Shown in pieces: positions 23,776-31,346 of a stretch of DNA of 64,000 bases. How positions within the stretch are numbered: position 1 is the stretch's first letter; every line of letters starts with the position of its first letter. A program made the translations under genes and the position numbers. Origin of the DNA: JAGNLA01 sp964472265. Lineage in GTDB: Bacteria > Caldisericota > Caldisericia > JAAYUI01. The notes under the pieces were generated by a model that was not told where the DNA came from, searched no databases, and saw nothing but the letters and a program-made list of their open reading frames with translations. The stretch is from the NCBI GenBank assembly GCA_964472265.1, contig CAYYJO010000001.1, forward strand, positions 1-64,000. Direction: 5' to 3'.

Positions 23776-26700
23776 ATGAAAAGGCTGTTTGTTTCATTCT
23801 TAGCAGTTGTCCTTTGCCTTGGAATGGTTGTTTCACCAACCATCAAAGCCGAAGACAAGCCCAAAGTGACCATCAATGTGGAGCAGATTTTTGGCGTGAT
23901 GCCGGACGACTACATCGGATCGATGCAGCTTAGCGACGTCAACACCAGCGAAGATGACTATCTCATCGGAAGATACTACCCAATTGTTGGCATGAGAGCC
24001 ACCGATGATGGTATTTACGTTGGGGACACCGGTTATGGACGCGTCCACATCATGAGCCCGGAACTTTCACACAGATCAGTTTTTGGCAGCCTCGGAATGG
24101 GCGACAACAAGTTCCAGCTTCCATCAGACATTGCCACCGACAAAGACGGCAATCTTTACATCACCGACCTTTATAACTGCTACGTCACAAAGACAGACAA
24201 GAGGGGAACATTTATTGCCCGTTTCGGTTCAGAAGGAACTGAGAACGGAATGTTCATCGCCCCATCTGGCGTCTGTGTTGATGGTTCAGGCAACATTTAC
24301 GTTTCAGACGGCATTTCGGCCCGTGTTCAGAAGTTTGACAGCAGCTTCAAGTATGTAACTACATTCGCAAGATCAGGCGACAAGACACAGCTCCTCTCAC
24401 CAGGTGCCCTTAGAATCGGCCCAAACGGCGATGTTTACATTGCCGACTACAAGAACAACGTAATTTTTGAATACACAACCGATGGCAAATATGTGAAGAT
24501 CGCAATCAACCAGCCGGCAGACAAGGCACCACAGGCTCTCGGCCAGTTCGATTTTGACAAGGATGGAAACATCTGGGCAGTTGACAGAAACCCAGGCGTA
24601 GACACAGTCAGAATCTATGGCACAGACGGACAGCAGAAAAAAGCAATCGATGTTGGTGAAGGCGCCGCAATCTGCGACGGTCTCACCGTTGGATCAGATG
24701 CAGTTTATGTTCATGTTATCGGCGTTTCGAGCAATGGCGACCAGTACATGGCCGACAACCCATTCTTCTTCCCATCAATCCAGACCCTCTACAAGCTTGA
24801 TCTCCAGGGAAAGATTGTAGGCAACTACAAGAGCGATCCGTCAACAACAGGCAGGGGCGGAGAAGTAATGGGCGTTGCCGTTGACTCGAAGGGTCTTGTT
24901 TATGCCCTTTCCAGAAAAGCCTTCTCAGGCGACAACCCAACCTCAAAAATTTATGTCTATAAGCCAGACGGATCAATTTCAGACACGATCACTCAGTCCA
25001 GCCTCAACATCGCTGGCTCCTCTGAAATCAAAAATATTACTCTCGATTCTTATGACAACCTTTACCTCGTAATCGCAGACGGTTCAGGCTCAAGCGGTTA
25101 CGTCATGAAGACCGGCAGTGCCAACATGACCTTTGGCAAGGAAGACATCGTAGACCCAGCTTACGTTGCAACTGACAGAATGGACAACATTTACGTTGGT
25201 GACAACCAGAAAAAGCAGGTCACAATCTTTACAAACCAGGGCAGGAAACGCGACGAAATCAGGGTCAGCTCAAACATTAGATCAATCGCTGTTGATCCAT
25301 ACAGAAACATCGCCATTGGCTCAGATTCTTCTGTTGCTGTCATCGACAAAAAAGGCAGAGACATTGGAACAATGGGTGGAATGGGCAGAAAAGATGGAAA
25401 CCTGTACTATCCGTCAGGAATTGTCTTTACCGACAAAGGTGGGCTCATTGTTTCAGACACTGAAAACGGAAGAATCCAGATTTACGACAAGACAGATGCA
25501 GGAAAATTCAAACTTGCCTACACTTCACCAAGGTCATTCTATTGCCCAGGTGGAATGTTCTGGGGCAGAGACAATAAGCTCTACGTAACTGATATAGTTC
25601 ACAATGTCGTTTACAAGCTCTCAATCCCGGGTTACCTTGCGCCAGGCGCAGGCGACTCAGGCCCAAGACCACCAATGCCACCGCAGCCACCAGCACCACA
25701 GGTCATCCCATCAGACGGTGAACTCTCATACAATCCAAAAGAAATTAAGACAACAGCAGGAACAATTTTCGAATGCTCAATCGATATCAAATACGCAACA
25801 AACATCTATGGCGTTGGCCTCAAGGTCAAGTTTGACCCCAAGTACGTCAAGTTTGAGAAGGCAGAGCCAGGGACATTCCTCTCATCAGACGGAAACAGCA
25901 ACCTTTTCTACATCAACGACAAAGAAAAGGACAAAGGCATTGTTGAAATGGTTGGCCCGATCAGAACAGGTTCTGTCTCAGGCATGGATGGTTCAGGAAC
26001 CGTTCTCAAGCTTCGCTTCAACGCAACAAACCAGGGCGACACAAAGCTCGAAATGACTGACGTTGTGGTAAAAGACCCAGACCTTAACAACATTCAGGTT
26101 GCAACCATTGCTTCAAAAGTCACGATTGCACCGCCAGACTCAATTCCACCGGTTCTAAACGTAACAGTTCCAAAATGTGCCTTTGATGTCAACACCGTCA
26201 TTCAGGGCAAGACTGAAGCAGGCGCAAAGGTCGAATACGTCTGGAACGACAGCACATCAGCAACCCAGGTTTTTGCTGATGGCACATTTACAATCAAGCT
26301 CGTCCTCAAGGGCGGAGACAACCCACTCACCATCAGGGCAACAGACCCGGCTGGCAACGTTACCGAGAAGAAGCTTGTCATCACACTCATGACCAGAAAC
26401 GTAATCATCATGTGGGTTGGCAAGAAGGAATACATTGCCAACAACAATTCGGCCAAGTTCACAGTTGAGCCACAGTCAATTGGCGGAACAACCTATGTAC
26501 CGTTCAGGGCACTCGGAGAACTCCTCAAGTGTCAGATTTTGTGGGATCAAAACGAAAAGAAGGCAACCTACGTTTATGATGATGTGTGCAGTGGCAACAA
26601 GATAGTTCTCGAAGCCTGGATTGGCAAATCAATCGGAAAAAAGAACGGCCAGAACCTTGATTTCAAGAAGGCTCCAGTCGTCCTTAAAGGCAGCACTCTT

Positions 26701-26793
26701 GTACCACTTCGTGCCATCTCAGAAGGACTTGGCGCCCAAGTTGAATACGAAGCAACCGAGAAGAGAATCACCCTCACTCATCCGGCACCTTGA
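23776..26793 (+). CDS. Exported NHL-propeller, cohesin-like and copper-amine-oxidase-N-domain protein
   Basis: The 1005-residue protein has a signal peptide (about 1-25) and an NHL-type beta-propeller (about 55-620), for example GNLYITDLYNCYVTKTD and GNIYVSDGISARVQKFD. A proline-rich linker follows (about 627-645), then a cohesin-like domain (about 648-790), an Ig-like 'PPVLNVTVP...AGAKVEY' domain (about 795-880), and a C-terminal copper amine oxidase N-terminal-type domain (about 885-1005). The latter has two YVPFRALGELL/LVPLRAISEGLG repeats, and such domains are usually associated with cell-wall proteins. It lies 15 bp behind the subtilases with AAAGAGG before the ATG. No catalytic residues are seen. 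A scaffold or adhesin presenting a cohesin to the neighbouring dockerin proteases is inference. Confidence 0.82.
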   Translation: MKRLFVSFLAVVLCLGMVVSPTIKAEDKPKVTINVEQIFGVMPDDYIGSMQLSDVNTSEDDYLIGRYYPIVGMRATDDGIYVGDTGYGRVHIMSPELSHRSVFGSLGMGDNKFQLPSDIATDKDGNLYITDLYNCYVTKTDKRGTFIARFGSEGTENGMFIAPSGVCVDGSGNIYVSDGISARVQKFDSSFKYVTTFARSGDKTQLLSPGALRIGPNGDVYIADYKNNVIFEYTTDGKYVKIAINQPADKAPQALGQFDFDKDGNIWAVDRNPGVDTVRIYGTDGQQKKAIDVGEGAAICDGLTVGSDAVYVHVIGVSSNGDQYMADNPFFFPSIQTLYKLDLQGKIVGNYKSDPSTTGRGGEVMGVAVDSKGLVYALSRKAFSGDNPTSKIYVYKPDGSISDTITQSSLNIAGSSEIKNITLDSYDNLYLVIADGSGSSGYVMKTGSANMTFGKEDIVDPAYVATDRMDNIYVGDNQKKQVTIFTNQGRKRDEIRVSSNIRSIAVDPYRNIAIGSDSSVAVIDKKGRDIGTMGGMGRKDGNLYYPSGIVFTDKGGLIVSDTENGRIQIYDKTDAGKFKLAYTSPRSFYCPGGMFWGRDNKLYVTDIVHNVVYKLSIPGYLAPGAGDSGPRPPMPPQPPAPQVIPSDGELSYNPKEIKTTAGTIFECSIDIKYATNIYGVGLKVKFDPKYVKFEKAEPGTFLSSDGNSNLFYINDKEKDKGIVEMVGPIRTGSVSGMDGSGTVLKLRFNATNQGDTKLEMTDVVVKDPDLNNIQVATIASKVTIAPPDSIPPVLNVTVPKCAFDVNTVIQGKTEAGAKVEYVWNDSTSATQVFADGTFTIKLVLKGGDNPLTIRATDPAGNVTEKKLVITLMTRNVIIMWVGKKEYIANNNSAKFTVEPQSIGGTTYVPFRALGELLKCQILWDQNEKKATYVYDDVCSGNKIVLEAWIGKSIGKKNGQNLDFKKAPVVLKGSTLVPLRAISEGLGAQVEYEATEKRITLTHPAP

Positions 26794-26820
26794 CCATAGA
26801 GTAAACAGCAAGCTTCAATC

Positions 26821-26850
26821 AACCCCGGCAGCATGTCTGTCGGGGTTTTT
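26821..26850 (+). terminator. Terminator after the NHL/cohesin gene
   Basis: AACCCCG and CGGGGTTTTT pair around an inner GCAG/CTGT stem, with a T-run after. Confidence 0.85.
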
Positions 26851-26959
26851 CTTTTAAGTAACTTAGTAAGTACGCATGAATCCAAATGTTTACAAAGAAC
26901 GAATAAAAGTTGTTAGAATAGTTCCAACCCTGTCAACACGGTGAAATGGAGAAGTCGAT

Positions 26960-27898
26960 ATGAAGAAGAAGAGAGAGAAGATAACGCCAGAGAGAAGGGT
27001 AGCGATACTGGAACGGAGAAAAGCCATCAGAAAAGAGATCGGCCGTTTGCTGCTAATCGCTCTTGGCGCATCAATTGCCGGTTTGGCACAATCTTTCTTT
27101 CTCATTCAGGCAAAACTTGCACCAGGCGGTCTTTATGGCGTTGGAATGATCCTCAACGACCACTTCAAAATAAACATCGGCTTGGCCTTTGCTCTAATGA
27201 ATGTCCCATTTTTTATCTGGGCCTTGAGGGTTTTGGGACTCAAGTACATTCTCAGAACCGGTTTGGCAATTGCCATCTCTTCAACCATGGTCGATGTTGG
27301 CACAAAAGTGCTTTATCCGTTGGTAACAAGATATATCACTATGCCACCAACAACCGATTTGATTCTATACTCAATTTTTGGTGGTGCAGTCCTTGGTATA
27401 GGCGTCGGATTGGTGTTCAGGAATGGTTCAAGTACTGGCGGAACCGACCTTATTTCACAACTAGTTTATTATTCAACTGGATTTGAATATGGGAAACTGG
27501 TTATGATTTTTGATACCACAATCATAGTTTCTGTAGCCCTCAACTTCCGAAACGTAAATTTGGCCATGTATTCAATTGTAACTTTGATCATCTACGGCCA
27601 GGTGTTAAACGTTGTTTCATCAGGCATGACCTCGACGAGAATGGCGATGATCATCACTGATGCCTATGATAAAGTCCGTCAGACAGTTTTAGCAAGAATG
27701 AGACGTGGCGTTACTATCATCGATGCAAAAGGTGGATACCAGCTTGATGAACGTAAAATCCTGATGGTTGCCATCCCCCAGTCAGAAATCAGTACAGTAA
27801 AGGAAATTGTTTTGGACGCAGACCCCAAAGCGTTTGTCATGATTTCAGAACTATCTGAGGTATGGGGCAAGGGCTTCGAACGCAAAAAACCGACCTAA
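26960..27898 (+). CDS. YitT-family membrane protein
   Basis: The 312-residue protein has a basic cytoplasmic N-terminus (MKKKREKITPERRVAILERR), then five or six membrane helices with the family pattern ALGASIAGLAQSFFLIQAKL, GGLYGVGMIL and GLVFRNGSSTGGTDLISQLV. A soluble C-terminal DUF2179-like domain follows (about 215-312; RGVTIIDAKGGYQ, KILMVAIPQSEISTVKEIV). YitT proteins are putative transporters of unknown substrate. The ATG has only a weak ribosome site (GGAGAAG). It stands alone and converges on the small ORF and ABC exporter. Confidence 0.88.
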   Translation: MKKKREKITPERRVAILERRKAIRKEIGRLLLIALGASIAGLAQSFFLIQAKLAPGGLYGVGMILNDHFKINIGLAFALMNVPFFIWALRVLGLKYILRTGLAIAISSTMVDVGTKVLYPLVTRYITMPPTTDLILYSIFGGAVLGIGVGLVFRNGSSTGGTDLISQLVYYSTGFEYGKLVMIFDTTIIVSVALNFRNVNLAMYSIVTLIIYGQVLNVVSSGMTSTRMAMIITDAYDKVRQTVLARMRRGVTIIDAKGGYQLDERKILMVAIPQSEISTVKEIVLDADPKAFVMISELSEVWGKGFERKKPT

Positions 27899-27959
27899 GA
27901 TTAAGCCCAAATTCGAGAGTTTGACGCCTAACAATATGGCCGCGGTCGGCTCCTTTGTT

Positions 27960-28109
27960 TCATTTTAGAATTTGTTTGATCCAGTATCCAATCCACTGCC
28001 CTCCACCAAACCAAATAATCCACACAAGAAGCGCTGCAACCATCAGGATAAAGATTATCAAGGAGATTGAGTAAAACCATCCGAGCAGCCTCGATCTTGA
28101 ATCAATCAT
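27960..28109 (-). CDS. 49-residue single-span membrane protein overlapping the ABC exporter gene
   Basis: The small ORF starts at ATG 28109, preceded by GGGAGG at good spacing, and encodes 49 residues. A charged start (MIDSRSRLLGWFYS) leads into one hydrophobic helix (about 14-34), then a Trp/Gly-rich tail (FGGGQWIGYWIKQILK). It overlaps the last 8 bp of the ABC exporter gene, so the two are probably translationally coupled. I do not recognise a family. Its position and membrane span suggest an accessory peptide of the exporter, which is inference. Confidence 0.65.
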   Translation of the reverse strand: MIDSRSRLLGWFYSISLIIFILMVAALLVWIIWFGGGQWIGYWIKQILK

Positions 28110-29868
28110 TTATACCTCCCGGCTTTCCTATGGTTTTATCTGACAGACCGAGACCAAGGAATAATTTCCCATCATACATAAACCAGGTTTCATCGGCCAT
28201 CTGAAGCAGGTATGGATTATGAGTAACTATTATGCAGGTTGTTTTTCTGAGGGTTTCCATTGAATCATTGAATATGTCCCTTACGGTAGGTATGTCAACT
28301 TGTGAAAGTGGCTCGTCGAGGAACATGATTGGCTTCAAGTTAGCAAGCGTTCTTGCAAATGCAACCCTCTGTCTCTCTCCGGCTGAGAGACCCTTTGCCC
28401 TTTCGCCCAAAACCTCATCATTGATTCTATTGCGAACCTTTTCAAGTCTACATGTCTTTATGAGGTTTTCATAATCAAAGTTTCCTTGCGATCCAAACGA
28501 AATGTTTTCTTTCAAAGTTGCTGAAATGAAGTATGGTTGTTGGCTCAGGAAGGTAATTTTCGATCTAAGATTGTCCCATTCAATATCTTGAATTAGCATT
28601 CCAGAGATAGATATTGATCCACCCTTGTTTCTCAGTAAGCCTGCAAGACTCTTCAATAGAGTTGTTTTCCCGCATCCAGAATCCCCGGTAATTGTAATGA
28701 CCTTTCCTGGATTTGCCTCGAAGTTGACGCCATTGAGAACCGATCTTCCTTGTGCATATGAAAAGTCAACGTTCTCAAGCAATAACGACAAGCTTCCATC
28801 GGGCAGATGTTTTGTACCTTTACGGTCGATTTCTTTCGAGTCATAAATTTCAAAAAATCTCTGAATCGACACAGAAGTTCCGAGCAATGAGTTCCACAAG
28901 CCGTAAAGTGTTTGAAATGGGGCAGTCACATAACCAAACGCCAGCGTGATTGTCGTAACTTTACCAAGCGTCCATGATCCAATGAGTACCTGCGTCCAGC
29001 CAAAAATTGAGATTGCCAATGAAATTATTGCTAAAATCAAGCTAGACCCTAGATTGTAAACAGATGAAACCAAATTTGAAACTACCTGCATTTGCCAGAC
29101 TTTTATGTATTCACGTTTATATGTTCGGAAGGCATTTCGAGTTACACCTGACATTCTGAGATCAGAGAGACTTGATATCAAATCAAACATTGAAGAGTTT
29201 AGTTTACCAGCTGAATCTGCTCTCGCTTTCTGGTAAGAGCGTATGAGTCTTTGAACGTAGTACCAGGAGACCCATGATGCGACAAGCGTTGGAAAACCTA
29301 TGAGAGCCAGTCTCCAGTCCATGATTGAAATGGCTGCCGGTATAGCCACCAACCTTACAATCAACGTCATCATAGTTGAAATTGACGACGCAATGTAGCC
29401 AATGCCTGCCTCTAGTCCACCAGCCCTTGATATAAGATCGCCGGTTCTCTGTGATTCAATGAATTCCTCGTCAAGCCTAGTAAGCTTGGATATAAACTCC
29501 ATCTGGGTCTTGTAGGAAACAAAGCTTCCTAGATATTCAGCGTATTGGGTGTTTATCCAGCCAATCACTGTTGAAATGGTGCTCATCCAGAAAGTAAAGA
29601 CAAGAATGCCAATTACCAAGGAAAGGTCTTTGTTGGCATAGCCGTTGTCGAGTAATAATTTTGGCGCAAACGGAAGAACTAAACCAAAGGCAGCCGAGAC
29701 AACCGAGTAAAATGACAGCAAGATGTAATGTTTCCTGAATGGTTTAAAAAAAGGAAAGACTTTTTTCAGCTGAACCCATGATTGCTTGAATCCATGTTTT
29801 TTTGTTGGCTCTGGTGGAGTGAAATCAAGATTGATCCCAAGTTTTCTTACCTTTAAGGATTTTCCCAT
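28102..29868 (-). CDS. ABC exporter, fused permease and ATPase
   Basis: The 588-residue half-transporter has a six-helix type 1 exporter membrane domain (about 40-330) and a C-terminal ATPase with Walker A TGDSGCGKTTLLKS (K401), Q-loop LSQQPYF, signature LSAGERQRVAFAR, Walker B PIMFLDEPLSQVD and switch histidine VTHNP. Such exporters move lipids, peptides or drugs, and the substrate is unknown. Only one half-transporter is present, so it would act as a homodimer or pair with a distant partner. No clear ribosome site precedes the ATG, and an assembly gap lies 15 bp upstream, so the start is less certain. The 49-residue membrane protein overlaps its end. Confidence 0.9.
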   Translation of the reverse strand: MGKSLKVRKLGINLDFTPPEPTKKHGFKQSWVQLKKVFPFFKPFRKHYILLSFYSVVSAAFGLVLPFAPKLLLDNGYANKDLSLVIGILVFTFWMSTISTVIGWINTQYAEYLGSFVSYKTQMEFISKLTRLDEEFIESQRTGDLISRAGGLEAGIGYIASSISTMMTLIVRLVAIPAAISIMDWRLALIGFPTLVASWVSWYYVQRLIRSYQKARADSAGKLNSSMFDLISSLSDLRMSGVTRNAFRTYKREYIKVWQMQVVSNLVSSVYNLGSSLILAIISLAISIFGWTQVLIGSWTLGKVTTITLAFGYVTAPFQTLYGLWNSLLGTSVSIQRFFEIYDSKEIDRKGTKHLPDGSLSLLLENVDFSYAQGRSVLNGVNFEANPGKVITITGDSGCGKTTLLKSLAGLLRNKGGSISISGMLIQDIEWDNLRSKITFLSQQPYFISATLKENISFGSQGNFDYENLIKTCRLEKVRNRINDEVLGERAKGLSAGERQRVAFARTLANLKPIMFLDEPLSQVDIPTVRDIFNDSMETLRKTTCIIVTHNPYLLQMADETWFMYDGKLFLGLGLSDKTIGKPGGIND

Positions 29869-29883
29869 GTACTTATTTTACCA

Positions 29884-29893
29884 NNNNNNNNNN
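29884..29893. other. Assembly gap (10 N)
   Basis: Ten unknown bases mark a contig join just upstream of the ABC exporter, so its promoter region is not fully known. Continuity to the resolvase side depends on the scaffolding. Confidence 0.98.
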
Positions 29894-29954
29894 CATATTT
29901 AAACTTAGAATTATGAAGAATTTGCAAAATAAGACAAATCATATAACTGGAATG

Positions 29955-29982
29955 TTGACGTACGATATACAAACAATATAAT
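29955..29982 (+). promoter_or_regulatory. Promoter of the serine recombinase gene
   Basis: TTGACG (29955-29960) and TATAAT (29977-29982) are 16 bp apart. Confidence 0.7.
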
Positions 29983-29988
29983 AGTTAC

Positions 29989-30012
29989 GTAAACGCTAGG
30001 TCTGGCGTTTAC
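29989..30012. repeat. Inverted repeat just downstream of the recombinase promoter
   Basis: GTAAACGC (29989-29996) and GCGTTTAC (30005-30012) are exact inverted 8-mers with an 8-base centre. The pair begins near the expected transcription start, so it could be an operator, a recombinase site, or an mRNA hairpin just before the ribosome site (AAAGG). Confidence 0.6.
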
Positions 30013-30027
30013 AAAGGTAGATGAAAA

Positions 30028-30747
30028 ATGGAACAGCAATATCCAAAAGCTATTGGCTACATAAGAGTATCATCCGATGAACAGGCTAGAGAAGGACTCA
30101 GCCTTGAGGCTCAAAAAAGGAAGCTGACAGCTTACTGTGAGCTGAAAAATCTTGAATTGATTAACATTTTTTCGGACGAAGCCATCTCTGGGTTCAAGCC
30201 TTTCGAGAAAAGACCCGGCGGATCAAAAGCGTATGAACTGCTTGCAACAGGCGTTGCTGACAATCTTGTGTCCATGAAACTCGACAGGCTTTTTAGAAAC
30301 ACAGGCGACGCCATAGCAAAAGCAACCGAGTTTCAAAAAAAGGGAATCAATCTTCACCTTCTGGATGTTTCCGTAGACACGAGCACGGCAACCGGCAAGA
30401 TGTTTTTCACCGTATTGGCCATGCTTGCACAGTTTGAGCGCGATATAACCGGCGAAAGAACCAAAACAGTACTCGATATGAAACGTAAAGACGGCAAGGT
30501 TTTCAACCACACACCATTTGGCTATGACCGCGATGGAGACATGCTGGTTGAAAACCTGACCGAGCAGAAGGCAATTGAAAAAATAATAACAATGCGAAGC
30601 AACGGCGAAACATTCAGGGATATTGCCTCTGAGCTTGAATTGCTGGGCATAAAACCCAAAACTTCGGATACATGGCAAGCGATGTCAGTTAAGAAAATAT
30701 ACGATCGCTACAACGTTTCGCCCAATCTCTTCAAAAGCAACCTGTGA
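30028..30747 (+). CDS. Small serine recombinase (resolvase/invertase family)
   Basis: The 239-residue protein has a resolvase catalytic domain with GYIRVSSDEQAREG (nucleophile S15), the arginine-bearing KLDRLFRNTGDAI, and MLAQFERDITGERTK on the long helix. It then has a short 'recombinase' segment (HTPFGYDRDGDMLVEN) and a helix-turn-helix-like end (FRDIASELELLGIKPKTSDTW). It is far shorter than the large serine integrases and lacks their zinc domain. Its 3' end overlaps the convergent GNAT gene by 40 bp. It may be a remnant or a stand-alone resolvase; no element ends were seen. It has its own promoter with an inverted repeat. Confidence 0.88.
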   Translation: MEQQYPKAIGYIRVSSDEQAREGLSLEAQKRKLTAYCELKNLELINIFSDEAISGFKPFEKRPGGSKAYELLATGVADNLVSMKLDRLFRNTGDAIAKATEFQKKGINLHLLDVSVDTSTATGKMFFTVLAMLAQFERDITGERTKTVLDMKRKDGKVFNHTPFGYDRDGDMLVENLTEQKAIEKIITMRSNGETFRDIASELELLGIKPKTSDTWQAMSVKKIYDRYNVSPNLFKSNL

Positions 30748-31214
30748 ATTGTTCTGTAGCCCATCCGCTCATAAAGCCTGAGAGCACCAGTGTTGAACTC
30801 CTGTGCAGTCAAGGTGATGTTTTTTACACCGTTGGTTGCTGCACACTCCTCGGTTTTTAAAAGCAGTGCCGATCCAACACCCTGGTTTTGCCAGGATTCA
30901 TCAACCATTAGTTCAAATATTTCTATGTACGGTGGCTTAACAAACTCGTTCTTCTCATCCCAGAAGTCGGCCGCAAGCAGGCCAACAATCCGCTCATGTT
31001 CATCACGTGCCACGAGCACCAGCGACCTCGGGTTGGCCAGCGTGTCCTCAAAACCTTTCAGCCTGATCTCCTCAAGTTCGGCGTCTATCTCGTCCAGTCC
31101 GATCTCTCGGTTCAATCTCTTTCCGTACTCGTGAGTGAGCGCCTTGTAGCTCTCTATCAGCATCGGGTGTTCGAATGCTCGGTTGGGTTCGGATATCGTA
31201 AATGGTTTCTTCAT
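30708..31214 (-). CDS. GNAT-family N-acetyltransferase
   Basis: The 168-residue protein has a clear GNAT core: EIFELMVDESWQNQGVGSAL (motif A with Q-N-Q-G-V-G) and EFNTGALRLYERMGYRTI (motif B). The N-terminal helical region is rich in Glu, and the target is unknown. A TATAAT read on this strand at 31221-31226 lies 7 bases before the ATG and no ribosome site is visible, so the message may be leaderless. It overlaps the end of the recombinase gene convergently by 40 bp. Confidence 0.85.
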   Translation of the reverse strand: MKKPFTISEPNRAFEHPMLIESYKALTHEYGKRLNREIGLDEIDAELEEIRLKGFEDTLANPRSLVLVARDEHERIVGLLAADFWDEKNEFVKPPYIEIFELMVDESWQNQGVGSALLLKTEECAATNGVKNITLTAQEFNTGALRLYERMGYRTIHRLLLKRLGETL

Positions 31215-31293
31215 ATCTCAATTATATAAACCTTAGCCATCATGGTCGAGTAACGACTTCTCCGTTTCACCCCATCGACACCCCTCGATACAA

Positions 31294-31325
31294 ACAAAAA
31301 TGGCCGGTCAACAAACCGGCCATTT
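31294..31325 (-). terminator. Terminator of the FN3/copper-amine-oxidase-N gene
   Basis: AAATGGCCGGT pairs with ACCGGCCATTT around a 6-base loop (31309-31314). On the minus strand a T-run follows. Confidence 0.88.
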
Positions 31326-31346
31326 GTCAATTGATGTTGGATTTGC

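Noticed and set aside
26889..26919. Promoter for the YitT-family gene (TTTACA, TAGAAT)
   Set aside because: The spacer is 19 bp and both boxes are weak, so it is not listed as a feature.
29884..31214. Complete mobile element around the serine recombinase
   Set aside because: No terminal repeats, target duplications or cargo genes could be identified, so only the recombinase and its inverted repeat are reported.
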